Notes under the pieces: model-generated
Databases searched by the model: none
Told to the model about the DNA's origin: nothing
What the model saw: the letters and a program-made list of their open reading frames with translations, nothing else
Translations under genes and position numbers: made by a program
Assembly: GCA_027346035.1 (NCBI GenBank)
Contig: DAIESZ010000253.1
Span: forward strand, 1-13,317
Direction of reading: 5' to 3'
DNA from: Propionibacteriaceae bacterium
GTDB taxonomy: Bacteria; Actinomycetota; Actinomycetes; Propionibacteriales; Propionibacteriaceae
DNA length: 13,317 nt
Shown: in pieces, positions 1-6,988 of the stretch
How the letters are laid out: the number at the start of each line of letters is the position of its first letter
How positions within the stretch are numbered: the first letter of the stretch is position 1

Positions 1-254
1 AGCTGTTCCGCAGCGACACGAAGTTCCACAGCCACTGCGGATGGCCGAGCTTCTTCGCCCCGCTCGCCGAGGACCGGGTGGTCTACATCGCCGACCACTC
101 CATCCCCGGACGCCCCCGCACCGAGGTGCGGTGCGGTGCCTGCGGATCCCACCTCGGGCACGTCTTCGAGGGCGAGGGCTACGACACCCCCACCGACCTG
201 CGCTACTGCATCAACTCCGTGTCACTTCAGCTCGCGCCGAAGAGCACCGACTGA
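1..254 (+). CDS. msrB: Peptide-methionine (R)-S-oxide reductase MsrB, 3' part
   Basis: The reading frame enters from the left edge (first full codon at base 3) and gives 83 codons before TGA. The visible part holds the MsrB core: a CGWPSF motif (visible residues 12-17), the second zinc-binding pair CGAC (C44 and C47) followed by SHLGHVF, and RYCIN with the catalytic cysteine C69. The N-terminal part, with the first CxxC zinc pair, lies outside the window. MsrB reduces the R epimer of methionine sulfoxide in proteins, normally recycled by thioredoxin, in the cytoplasm. The residue before CGWPSF is His where many family members have Gly. The gene converges on hemQ, about 107 bp away, and is followed by a strong stem-loop. 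The family call is secure because the motifs are intact; only the length and start are unknown. Confidence 0.95.
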   Translation, partial: LFRSDTKFHSHCGWPSFFAPLAEDRVVYIADHSIPGRPRTEVRCGACGSHLGHVFEGEGYDTPTDLRYCINSVSLQLAPKSTD

Positions 255-281
255 CGCACGCATCCGGTCCCCCGGCGAACG

Positions 282-332
282 ACACGTCCCGCATGGACGA
301 GCCACGAAGGGGGACATCCATGCGGGACGTGT
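282..332. repeat. Perfect 16-bp inverted repeat between convergent msrB and hemQ
   Basis: The left arm ACACGTCCCGCATGGA (282-297) is the exact reverse complement of the right arm TCCATGCGGGACGTGT (317-332), with a 19-nt spacer. It lies 27 bp after the msrB stop and 29 bp from the hemQ stop, so it could act as a two-way transcription terminator. There is no T tract on either side, so it is not a textbook intrinsic terminator. The long perfect arms would equally fit a dispersed REP- or MITE-like hairpin. No second copy is visible in this window. Confidence 0.75.
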
Positions 333-361
333 GAGCGTCGGAGTGGCGCCCGTGGACGCCG

Positions 362-1072
362 TCACTGCGTCGGCGTCCCCCAGGAAGCCACGATCTCGGC
401 GAGTTCGCGGCGCCGTCCGGTGAAGAACGGCTGCTCCTCGCGCATGTGACGCCGCGCGGTGGCCGCTCGCAGCGCCCGCATGAGGTCGAGGATGCGGTGC
501 ACCTCGTCGGCCTCGAAGCCGAGCAGCCACTCGTAATCCCCGAGCGCGAAGCTCGCCACGGTGTTGGCGCGCACGTCCGGGTAGGGCAGGGCGAGCATTC
601 CGTGTTCGCGGAGCATGTCCTTGCGCTCCTCGTCGGGCAGCAGGTACCACTCGGTCGAGCGCACGAACGGATAGATGCACAGGTACTTCCGGGGGTCCTC
701 CCCTGCCAGGAACGCCGGCACGTGGCCCTTGTTGAACTCGGCGGGCCGGTGCAGGCCGATCTGCGACCACACCGGGATGAGGCTGTCGCCCAGGTCCGTG
801 CGGCGCAACGCCTGGTACGCGTCCTGCAGCACGTCGCTCGACGAGGCACTCCACCAGACCAGCAGGTCGGCGTCGGCCCGGAACCCGCCGACGTCGTACC
901 ACCCGCGGATGTCGAGATCGCTGCCCTCCGTCGCATCGGCGATCGCCCGCAACGCCTCGGCTGCGGCGTCCGGGCGCTGCGGCGCGGTGCGGGCGAACAC
1001 CGAATACATCGTGAAGCGGAGCCGCTCGTTGATCTGCTCGGCGGTCAACCCGTTGGGGTGCACCTCGGTCAC
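362..1072 (-). CDS. hemQ: Coproheme decarboxylase HemQ (chlorite dismutase-like family)
   Basis: This 236-aa protein matches actinobacterial HemQ over its whole length. HemQ carries out two peroxide-dependent decarboxylations of coproheme III to heme b, the last step of the coproporphyrin-dependent pathway, in the cytoplasm. Residues known from Corynebacterium diphtheriae HemQ are present with the same spacing: distal His (H117, in KGHVPAF), radical-forming Tyr (Y134, in YPFVRS), the second Trp (W142, in EWYLLP) and the heme-ligand His (H157, in REHG). The C-terminal ARRHMREEQPFFTGRR stretch is also typical. The start is GTG at 1072, chosen because AAGGAG lies 6 nt upstream. It follows hemE after a 64-nt gap on the same strand and is probably cotranscribed with it. 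The coproporphyrinogen oxidase gene, often near hemE and hemQ in other actinobacteria, is not in the window. Confidence 0.95.
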   Translation of the reverse strand: MTEVHPNGLTAEQINERLRFTMYSVFARTAPQRPDAAAEALRAIADATEGSDLDIRGWYDVGGFRADADLLVWWSASSSDVLQDAYQALRRTDLGDSLIPVWSQIGLHRPAEFNKGHVPAFLAGEDPRKYLCIYPFVRSTEWYLLPDEERKDMLREHGMLALPYPDVRANTVASFALGDYEWLLGFEADEVHRILDLMRALRAATARRHMREEQPFFTGRRRELAEIVASWGTPTQ

Positions 1073-1136
1073 GGTTTCTCCTTCTGCTGCTGCGGACGCC
1101 CCGCGCGGTTCGCGTGGCGTCCGAGGTCCTGGCGGA

Positions 1137-2219
1137 TCAGTTGTCCTGCGACCAGCCTGCCGCGGCGCGCAAGTCGGGCGCCTCGGTGTGGATCAGGTCG
1201 ACGATGCGGGTGAGGACGTCGGGATCGGTGGTGGCGGGCACCCCGTGGCCGAGGGTGAAGATGTGGCCGGGGGCCGCGGCGCCCTCCCGGATGACCCGGC
1301 GCACGCGGCGCGCCAGCTCGGGCCAGGGCGCTGACAGCAACGCGGGGTCGAGGTTGCCCTGCAGGGCGGTCATGCCGCCGACGCGGCGGGCCGCGACGTC
1401 GAGGGGAGTACGCCAGTCGACTCCGACGACATCGGCCCCCGCGTCGCGCATCGCGACCAGCAGCTCGCCCGTGCCGACGCCGAAGTGGATGCGGGGCACG
1501 TCGGAGACCGACGCGAGCACCGCGCGACTGTGCGGCAGCACCGACTCGCGGTAGTCGGCCTCGCTCAGCGAACCGGCCCACGAGTCGAACAGCTGCACCG
1601 CCACCGCGCCGGCGTCCACCTGGGCGCGCAGGAAGGTCGCGGAGTACTCCCCCAACCGGGCGCAGAGTTCGTTCCAGGCGTCGGGCTGCCCGACCATGAA
1701 CGCCTTGGTCTTCGCGTGCTCGCGTGACGGGCCGCCCTCGATGAGGTAGCTGGCCAGGGTGAACGGGGCACCGGCGAATCCGATGAGCGGACGTTCGCCG
1801 AGCTCGGCCAGCGTGAGCCGCACGGCGTCCCCGATCATCGACAGCTGCGCGGGGTCGAGGTCGGGCAGGGCGCGCACGTCGTCGAGGTCGCGCACCGGAT
1901 GCTCGATCACCGGCCCGGTGCCTGCGACGATGTCGACGCCGACGCCTGCCGCCTTGAGCGGCACCATGATGTCGGAGAAGAGGATCGCCGCGTCGACCTG
2001 GTGGCAGCGCACAGGCTGCAGGGTGACCTCGGCCACCATCTCGGGGTCGAAGCACGAGTCGAGCATCGCCGTGCCGGCCCGCAACCGACGATATTCGGGA
2101 AGTGACCGGCCGGCCTGGCGCATGAACCAGACCGGAAGCCCGATGCCCTGGCGGTGTCGGGTGGCGGCTACCAGTAGCGACTCATCGCGGGGCTCGTTCA
2201 CGAACCGTGATTCAATCAC
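1137..2219 (-). CDS. hemE: Uroporphyrinogen decarboxylase HemE
   Basis: At 360 aa the protein has the usual family length. It removes four acetate carboxyl groups from uroporphyrinogen III to give coproporphyrinogen III, a cytosolic step of heme synthesis. Signature 1 is [15 protein letters not shown] (residues 30-44) with substrate-binding R34 and R38. The catalytic Asp is D83 in FSDIMVP, signature 2 is [17 protein letters not shown], and the conserved C-terminal His is H325 in TLGHGV. The start shown is GTG at 2219. A second in-frame GTG at 2201 is equally possible: the N-terminus is variable in this family, and neither codon has a clear Shine-Dalgarno sequence. The 2201 start could be leaderless, with TTGAAT 8 nt upstream. 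A 13-nt palindrome covers the start region. It is the first gene of a likely hemE-hemQ operon. Confidence 0.96.
   Translation of the reverse strand: MIESRFVNEPRDESLLVAATRHRQGIGLPVWFMRQAGRSLPEYRRLRAGTAMLDSCFDPEMVAEVTLQPVRCHQVDAAILFSDIMVPLKAAGVGVDIVAGTGPVIEHPVRDLDDVRALPDLDPAQLSMIGDAVRLTLAELGERPLIGFAGAPFTLASYLIEGGPSREHAKTKAFMVGQPDAWNELCARLGEYSATFLRAQVDAGAVAVQLFDSWAGSLSEADYRESVLPHSRAVLASVSDVPRIHFGVGTGELLVAMRDAGADVVGVDWRTPLDVAARRVGGMTALQGNLDPALLSAPWPELARRVRRVIREGAAAPGHIFTLGHGVPATTDPDVLTRIVDLIHTEAPDLRAAAGWSQDN
2207..2219. promoter_or_regulatory. Palindrome at the hemE start, possible operator
   Basis: GTGATTCAATCAC is a perfect 13-nt palindrome around C2213. It sits between the divergent hemE and DUF3000 genes and overlaps the first hemE codons, or lies just upstream if the GTG at 2201 is used. 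A dimeric repressor site is the simplest reading. The regulator is unknown and the short length allows a chance match. Confidence 0.35.
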
Positions 2220-2293
2220 ACCCCGCGGAGCCCCACGAACCGATCTCGACCCCCCGTCGGCGCGTCACCCACCCCCTGGGGTGCCATCGTCCC

Positions 2294-2306
2294 TACCCTC
2301 GGAGGG
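2294..2306 (+). promoter_or_regulatory. Putative -10 and leaderless start of the DUF3000 gene
   Basis: TACCCT (2294-2299) fits the actinobacterial TANNNT -10 element and ends 6 nt before the GTG at 2306, which would then be both transcription and translation start. GGAGG lies immediately before this GTG, too close to serve as a Shine-Dalgarno sequence for it. No convincing -35 box is visible. Confidence 0.4.
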
Positions 2307-2896
2307 TGAGTTCCGCCCATCAGCCCGCCCCGCGAGACCCGCTGTTCGACGCCGCGCTCGACGACCTCGCCCACTTCCCGTGGCGGGCCGAGCTCGAGAT
2401 CGAGCAGATGCCCTCACCGCAGCGGATCGCCCCGCACACCGCGGCCATCAGCGCCGACGTCACCGTCGGCGACACCGAGGTCGGCAACGGACGCCTCGTC
2501 GTGCTGCACGACCCCGACGGCAACCCCGCCTGGGACGGTACGTTCCGGTGCGTCACTTACGCCCGTGCGGACGTCGACCTGGAGATGGTCACCGACCCTC
2601 TCCTCGCCGAGGTCGCCTGGTCGTGGCTCACCGAGGCTCTGGCCACCCACGGCGCCGACCACACCGCCGCGTCCGGAACGATCACCGCGGTCTCGAGTCG
2701 CTGCTTCGGTGGGATGGGCGGGGAGCCCGACCGGGCCGAGGTCGAGGTTCGAGCGTCGTGGACGATGCTGCTGCACGACCGCACGGATTTTCCCCGGCAC
2801 CTGGCCGCCTGGCAGGACCTGCTGTGCACGACGGCCGGGCTGCCCCCGCTGCCCGAGGGCGTCGTGCAACTCGGCCCCGTCCGGGGAGCCCGCTGA
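2306..2896 (+). CDS. DUF3000 domain-containing protein
   Basis: This 196-aa protein has the pattern of the actinobacterial DUF3000 family, whose function is unknown. Family-like stretches are the SPQRIAPHTAAI region, VLHDPDGNPAWDGTFR, PLLAEVAWSWL, SGTITAVSS and, near the C-terminus, WQDLLCTTAGLPPLPEG. There is no signal peptide or membrane segment, so it should be cytosolic. The GTG at 2306 was chosen because homology begins soon after it and a -10 lies at leaderless spacing. The frame is open back to a GTG at 2207, but that extension is Pro/Arg-rich and does not look like the family. RNase D starts 1 nt after its stop, which suggests translational coupling and a shared RNA-related or housekeeping role; that role is inference. 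Confidence 0.85.
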   Translation: MSSAHQPAPRDPLFDAALDDLAHFPWRAELEIEQMPSPQRIAPHTAAISADVTVGDTEVGNGRLVVLHDPDGNPAWDGTFRCVTYARADVDLEMVTDPLLAEVAWSWLTEALATHGADHTAASGTITAVSSRCFGGMGGEPDRAEVEVRASWTMLLHDRTDFPRHLAAWQDLLCTTAGLPPLPEGVVQLGPVRGAR

Positions 2897-2897
2897 G

Positions 2898-4229
2898 ATG
2901 ACGACAGCCGACAGCGAACCGGCGGCCGACGACGCTGACCTGCCCGTCCTGGCGCACCCGGGCGACGGCCTCCCCGCTCTCGTGGCCGACCCTCAGGCCC
3001 TCGCGGCGACCGTCGAGGCCCTGGCCGGGGGGGAGGGGCCGATCGCCATCGATACCGAACGTGCCCAGGGGTTCCGGTACTCCGGACGCGCCTACCTCAT
3101 CCAGCTTCGTCGCACCGGGTCGGGCACCCACCTCATCGACCCGATCGCGTTCAGCGACGCGGACGGCGCCGTGCACCTGGAGGCGTTGCAGGAGGTCATC
3201 GGAGCGCACGGGTGGATTCTGCACGCGGCCTCGCAGGACCTGCCCTGCCTCGTCGAGGCCGGGCTCCTGCCCGAGCGCCTGTTCGACACCGAACTCGCGG
3301 GACGCCTGCTCGGCCTGCCCAAGGTGGGGCTCGGCGCTCTCGTGGAGCGCTTCTTCGGCCAGCGCCTGCTCAAGGAACACTCGGCCGCCGATTGGTCACG
3401 CCGTCCGCTGCCCGAGGAGTGGCTGGTGTACGCCGCGCTCGACGTGGAACTGCTCGTCCCCCTGCGCGACACGCTCGAGCAGCTGCTGGTCGACTCGGGG
3501 AAGAAGGACTGGGCCGAGCAGGAGTTCGACCACACGTTGCGCACGTTCAGCGTTCCGCGGCCCGAACGCGCCGACCGCTGGCGACGCACCACCGGCATCC
3601 ACGACGTGCACAGCCGCCGCGGATTGGCGATCGTGCGGGAACTGTGGGCGGAGCGCGACCTGATCGCCCAGCGGCTCGACCGCGCTCCCGGTCGCACGCT
3701 GGGCGACACCGCGATCACCCAGCTCGCCGGGCAGGCGTCCGATCGCGGGGGCATCCAACCCGACAAGGCCGCGATGCGGGCCATCCCCGGCTTCTCGCGG
3801 CGTCCGGCCCGCCAGTTCGAGGTCAACTGGCTCGCCGCACTGGGGCGCGCCCTCGACACCCCGGTGTCGCGTCTTCCGCCGCTGCGGCTGGCCCTCGACG
3901 GGCCGCCACCGCCGCGCAACTGGGCCCAGCGCCACCCGGAGGCCGCCGCCCGGTGGGACGCCGCCCGGCCCGCTGCCAACAGCCTCGCGGACCATCTCGG
4001 AATGCCGCCCGAGAACCTCATCTCCCCCGATGCACTGCGACGTCTCTGCTGGGAGTTCGCGGTGCCGCCGGACGCCGATCCCGAGGCGCTGGCTCGAACC
4101 CTCCATGACGAGTTGGAGGCGCGGGGTGCGCGTCCCTGGCAGGCCGACCAGCTGGCCCCCGTCCTCGCCGGCGCCCTCACGGCGTCCGACGGGACACCGT
4201 CCGTGTCCGAGGACCTCGCAGGCGAGTAG
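2898..4229 (+). CDS. rnd: Ribonuclease D (DEDDy 3'-5' exonuclease with HRDC domain)
   Basis: This 443-aa protein has an N-terminal DEDDy exonuclease domain (about 30-215) and an HRDC domain (about 236-310), then an Arg/Pro-rich C-terminal half typical of actinobacterial RNase D. The four metal-binding acids and the Tyr are visible: D52 and E54 in AIDTE (Exo I), D114 in HAASQD (Exo II), and Y178 and D182 in YAALD (Exo III). RNase D trims 3' ends of tRNA precursors and other stable RNAs. The ATG at 2898 has GGGGAG 9 nt upstream and begins 1 nt after the DUF3000 stop. The frame is open back to 2565, but that part overlaps DUF3000 coding sequence and is not plausible protein. It converges with dxs. 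Confidence 0.93.
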   Translation: MTTADSEPAADDADLPVLAHPGDGLPALVADPQALAATVEALAGGEGPIAIDTERAQGFRYSGRAYLIQLRRTGSGTHLIDPIAFSDADGAVHLEALQEVIGAHGWILHAASQDLPCLVEAGLLPERLFDTELAGRLLGLPKVGLGALVERFFGQRLLKEHSAADWSRRPLPEEWLVYAALDVELLVPLRDTLEQLLVDSGKKDWAEQEFDHTLRTFSVPRPERADRWRRTTGIHDVHSRRGLAIVRELWAERDLIAQRLDRAPGRTLGDTAITQLAGQASDRGGIQPDKAAMRAIPGFSRRPARQFEVNWLAALGRALDTPVSRLPPLRLALDGPPPPRNWAQRHPEAAARWDAARPAANSLADHLGMPPENLISPDALRRLCWEFAVPPDADPEALARTLHDELEARGARPWQADQLAPVLAGALTASDGTPSVSEDLAGE

Positions 4230-4241
4230 GCGCCGCCACGG

Positions 4242-4280
4242 GACAGCAGGGAGCAGGCCCACGGCCTGGGCCCGGCTGTC
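4242..4280. terminator. Two-part stem-loop between convergent rnd and dxs
   Basis: The inner hairpin GGCCCA-CGGCC-TGGGCC spans 4256-4272. It is enclosed by an outer arm pair GACAGC (4242-4247) and GCTGTC (4275-4280). It lies between two stop codons 66 bp apart, so it could end transcription from both sides. No T tract follows, so termination is inferred from position and structure only. Confidence 0.45.
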
Positions 4281-4295
4281 TCCGATCGAGGGCGG

Positions 4296-6209
4296 CTACT
4301 GGTTCGAGACGATCGGCAGGTCGGCCGGCACATCCTCGAGCAGGCCGAGGTACCGCTCGGTGACCGTTCGGGCCACCCCCTGGGCGGAGAGTCCGATCCG
4401 GTCGAGGATCTCGGGCCGGGACGCGTGGGGGATGAACTCGACGGGAAGCCCGAGGCTCACCATGGCGCCTGATGCCGAGGCGTCGGCGAGCGCCGCGCGC
4501 AGCTGAGATCCGAACCCTCCGACGACCACGTTGTCCTCGAGGCTCACGACCAGCCGGTAGGGACGGGCGAGTTCGACCAGGTCGGGGTTGATCGGCAAAG
4601 CCCACAGCGGATCGACCACCCGCGCCGAGATGCCCTGGCGGGCCAGTCGATCGGCCGCCTGGAGGGCGGTCTGGACGAACTGCCCGATCGCCACGATCAG
4701 CACGTCGGCGTGCGGGGCGTCATGGACGATGTCGAGTCCCCGCACGGTGCGGATCGCCTCGATGGGCTCGGGAAGTGTGTCCTTGGAGTAGCGCAGCACG
4801 GTCGGACCGTCGTCGATGCCGACCGCAGCCGTCAGCGCGGCCGTGAGCCGCGGGGCGTCCCGCGGTGCCGCCAGGCGCAGGCCCGGCACCAGGCCCATGA
4901 TCGAGATGTCCCACATGCCGTGATGACTGGCTCCGTCGGGACCGGTGATCCCAGCCCGGTCGAGCACGATGGTGACACCGAGCCGGTGCAGCGCGACGTC
5001 CATCAGAACCTGGTCGAACGCGCGGTTGAGGAACGTGGCGTACATGGCGACCACCGGGTGCAGGCCAGCCGTCGCCATGCCGGCCGCGCTGGCCATCGCG
5101 TGCTGTTCGGCGATCCCGACGTCGAACACGCGATCGGGGAACTCCCGGGCAAAGGGTGCCAGGCCGGTGGGATGCAGCATCGCCGCGGAGATCGCGACGA
5201 GGTCTCGACGCTGCCGGCCGAGCGTCACCAGGGCGTCGGAGAAGGCGGCGGTCCACGACGGCGCCGAGGTGGTGAGCGCCTTGCCCGTGATCTCGTCGAT
5301 CCGACCGACCGCGTGGAACCTGTCCTCCTCGTGTTCTTCGGCCGCGCGGAAGCCGCGCCCCTTCTGAGTGATGCAGTGCACCAGCACCGGGCCCCGGAAT
5401 CCGCGGGCCTGCTCGAGCGCCTTGGTGAGGGCCCCGAGATCGTGCCCGTCGATCGGCCCGAGGTACTTGATGCCCAGGTCGCTGAACATGCCCTGGGGAG
5501 CGAGCACGTCCTTGACGCCGGTCTTCAGTCCGTGCAGCAGGTCGTAGGCGGGCTTGCCGAAGAGCGGCGCACGGCTGACGCTGCGCTTCACCACGTCGAG
5601 CGTCTGCTCGTAGCGGGGATCGGTGCGCATGCCGGACAGGTGGCGGGCGAGGCCGCCGACCGTCGGCTCGTAGGAGCGTCCGTTGTCGTTGACCACGACG
5701 ACCACCGGCAGTTCGGGGTGCGCAGACAGGTTGTTGAGGGCCTCCCAGGCCATGCCGCCAGTGAGTGCGCCGTCACCGATGACGGCCACCACGCTGCGGC
5801 CGGTCTCCCCCCGCACGTGCAGTCCCTCGGCCAGACCGGTCGCCCACGACAGGGACGCCGACGCGTGGGAGTTCTCGACCCAGTCGTGTTCGGATTCGCT
5901 GCGGGACGGGTAGCCCGACAGGCCACCGTTCTGCCGCAGCGTAGGGAACCTGTCGACCCGGCCGGTGAGCATCTTGTGCACGTAACTCTGGTGACCGGTG
6001 TCGAAGATGATGGGATCGCTGGGCGAGTGGAACACCCGATGGATCGCGACGGTGAGTTCGACGATGCCGAGGTTGGGGCCCAGATGGCCGCCCGTGCGGC
6101 TCACGTTGCTGATGAGAGAGCGGCGAATCTCGTCGGCCAACGCCTCGAGCTCCACCTTGGTGAGAGCCCTCACGTCGTCGGGGCCGCTAATGCGGTCGAG
6201 AATGGCCAT
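4296..6209 (-). CDS. dxs: 1-deoxy-D-xylulose-5-phosphate synthase
   Basis: This 637-aa protein has the usual length for Dxs. It condenses pyruvate and glyceraldehyde 3-phosphate into DXP with thiamine diphosphate and Mg2+, the first step of the MEP isoprenoid pathway. Seen in order: H42 in TGGHLGPNLG and H73 in DTGHQSYVHK (active-site histidines), the ThDP/Mg motif GDG (145-147) ending in NDN (174-176), YLGPIDGHD, the catalytic Glu in GIAEQHA, and DRAGITGPDGASHHG in the pyrimidine domain. The ATG at 6209 is chosen because TAAGAT lies 7 nt upstream, fitting a leaderless mRNA, and because the family begins there. An ATG three codons earlier (6218) overlaps that -10 and has no Shine-Dalgarno sequence. 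The frame is open to 6872, but the extra part is antisense-like sequence over the neighbouring gene. Confidence 0.96.
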   Translation of the reverse strand: MAILDRISGPDDVRALTKVELEALADEIRRSLISNVSRTGGHLGPNLGIVELTVAIHRVFHSPSDPIIFDTGHQSYVHKMLTGRVDRFPTLRQNGGLSGYPSRSESEHDWVENSHASASLSWATGLAEGLHVRGETGRSVVAVIGDGALTGGMAWEALNNLSAHPELPVVVVVNDNGRSYEPTVGGLARHLSGMRTDPRYEQTLDVVKRSVSRAPLFGKPAYDLLHGLKTGVKDVLAPQGMFSDLGIKYLGPIDGHDLGALTKALEQARGFRGPVLVHCITQKGRGFRAAEEHEEDRFHAVGRIDEITGKALTTSAPSWTAAFSDALVTLGRQRRDLVAISAAMLHPTGLAPFAREFPDRVFDVGIAEQHAMASAAGMATAGLHPVVAMYATFLNRAFDQVLMDVALHRLGVTIVLDRAGITGPDGASHHGMWDISIMGLVPGLRLAAPRDAPRLTAALTAAVGIDDGPTVLRYSKDTLPEPIEAIRTVRGLDIVHDAPHADVLIVAIGQFVQTALQAADRLARQGISARVVDPLWALPINPDLVELARPYRLVVSLEDNVVVGGFGSQLRAALADASASGAMVSLGLPVEFIPHASRPEILDRIGLSAQGVARTVTERYLGLLEDVPADLPIVSNQ

Positions 6210-6216
6210 GGCTTGC

Positions 6217-6244
6217 ATCTTAGGTCGACATGCCCCGCGGGGCA
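6217..6244 (-). promoter_or_regulatory. dxs promoter: -10 TAAGAT with upstream palindrome
   Basis: On the minus strand TAAGAT (6222-6217) lies 7 nt before the dxs ATG. Eight bases further upstream, TGCCCCGCGGGGCA (6231-6244) is a perfect 14-nt palindrome centred about 29 nt before the start, near the expected -35 position. No -35 consensus is seen. An operator role for the palindrome is inference; in GC-rich DNA such a sequence may arise by chance. Confidence 0.4.
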
Positions 6245-6285
6245 CCTCGCCCCACCCCGCCGACCCCTCCAAGAAGGTGAACATG

Positions 6286-6297
6286 ACCCGTTCGGGT
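6286..6297. terminator. Small hairpin after the 171-aa gene
   Basis: ACCCG-TT-CGGGT forms a short 5-bp stem 15 bp beyond the stop of the minus-strand gene ending at 6313 and upstream of dxs. It has no T tract. It may be a weak terminator or chance. The rest of the 103-bp gap holds the dxs promoter region. Confidence 0.2.
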
Positions 6298-6312
6298 GGA
6301 CGGGCGGCGGCC

Positions 6313-6828
6313 TCACAACCTGCGGATGAACACCCGTCCGCGCAGGGCCTGCTCGACCAGCAGCACGCCGCGGCGGACCCGCACCAGCCTCGCTTCCTCG
6401 CGCTGCACCACCTCGATCGTGGTGTCGAGCACGTCGGGACCCACGACATCTCCGAGACCGGCCCGCGCAGAGGCCAGCGCCTCGTGGCTCGCGCGGATCT
6501 GGCTCTCGACGAATTGTGCCGCGAGCCTGGCGAGCACCACCGGGTGGCGCCGGAGCACCTGGTGGGCGCGATAGTCGGCCGGGCAGCAGTCGAACAGGAA
6601 CGCGACCGCGGAGGGGATCCAGTCGTCACCACCCGGCGGCTGCACCATGTCGGGCCAGCCCGGTGGCACGTAGATCTGATCGGGGCTGGACCACCCCGGA
6701 CGCGGAGTGACCGACCGGACGGCCGATCCGGCATGCGAACCGGATGCGTCGCGCGGCGCCTCGTGGCGTGCGAAGAAACCCTGCCCCTCGGGACGCACCG
6801 GGGATGTGGTCGACGACGTCGGACCCAT
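6313..6828 (-). CDS. Uncharacterised protein behind a LexA (SOS) box
   Basis: I do not recognise a named family for this 171-aa protein, though it looks like a conserved actinobacterial protein. Residues 1-45 are polar, low in structure and variable-looking. Residues 53-90 hold a Trp/Pro-rich block (YVPPGWPDMVQPPGGDDW) and then FLFDCCPADYRAH with two adjacent Cys (C81, C82). Residues 91-171 read as amphipathic helices rich in Arg, Glu and Ala, ending in LVEQALRGRVFIRRL. No signal peptide or membrane segment is seen. The ATG at 6828 was chosen because GAGGAG lies 6 nt upstream and a perfect SOS box and promoter lie just beyond; the frame stays open to 7116, but only as the antisense of the HIT gene and its leader. 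DNA-damage induction is the main functional clue. The protein's activity is unknown. Confidence 0.85.
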   Translation of the reverse strand: MGPTSSTTSPVRPEGQGFFARHEAPRDASGSHAGSAVRSVTPRPGWSSPDQIYVPPGWPDMVQPPGGDDWIPSAVAFLFDCCPADYRAHQVLRRHPVVLARLAAQFVESQIRASHEALASARAGLGDVVGPDVLDTTIEVVQREEARLVRVRRGVLLVEQALRGRVFIRRL

Positions 6829-6840
6829 GATCGACTCCTC

Positions 6841-6856
6841 TCGAACGTGTGTTCGA
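6841..6856. promoter_or_regulatory. LexA-binding site (SOS / Cheo box)
   Basis: TCGAACGTGTGTTCGA is a perfect palindromic match to the mycobacterial/actinobacterial LexA box TCGAAC-N4-GTTCGA. It lies 12 bp upstream of the 171-aa gene's ATG and touches the last base of that gene's -10 element, so bound LexA would cover the transcription start. The divergent HIT gene starts about 133 bp away and is a less likely target. Confidence 0.85.
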
Positions 6857-6885
6857 TTGTACCCCTCCCCATGGGGCCACGGCAA
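6856..6885 (-). promoter_or_regulatory. Promoter of the SOS-boxed gene
   Basis: On the minus strand, -35 TTGCCG (6885-6880) and -10 TACAAT (6861-6856) are separated by 18 nt. The -10 is close to consensus. Transcription would begin around 6849, inside the LexA box, leaving a leader of about 20 nt with the GAGGAG ribosome-binding site. Confidence 0.65.
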
Positions 6886-6988
6886 GAGGTTTGCCCGGCC
6901 GCTCGGAAGGCCCACGACCCGGTTCACCGCAGGAGCCGCCAGGCTCTCGGCCCCCGAGTGGTCGCGCCGCCCGTGCCATGATGTCGCC

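Noticed and set aside
2207..2305. Upstream GTG start for the DUF3000 protein
   Set aside because: The extra 33 residues are Pro/Arg/His-rich and unlike the family, and the GTG lies within the hemE start palindrome. The -10 at 2294 fits the start at 2306.
4710..6329. Plus-strand open frame (539 codons) opposite dxs
   Set aside because: Shadow of dxs: the minus-strand frame carries all Dxs motifs, this one none.
6210..6872. N-terminal extension of dxs to 6872
   Set aside because: It would overlap the 171-aa gene in another frame, is Arg/Ser/Thr-rich and unlike Dxs; the leaderless -10 and the family N-terminus support 6209.
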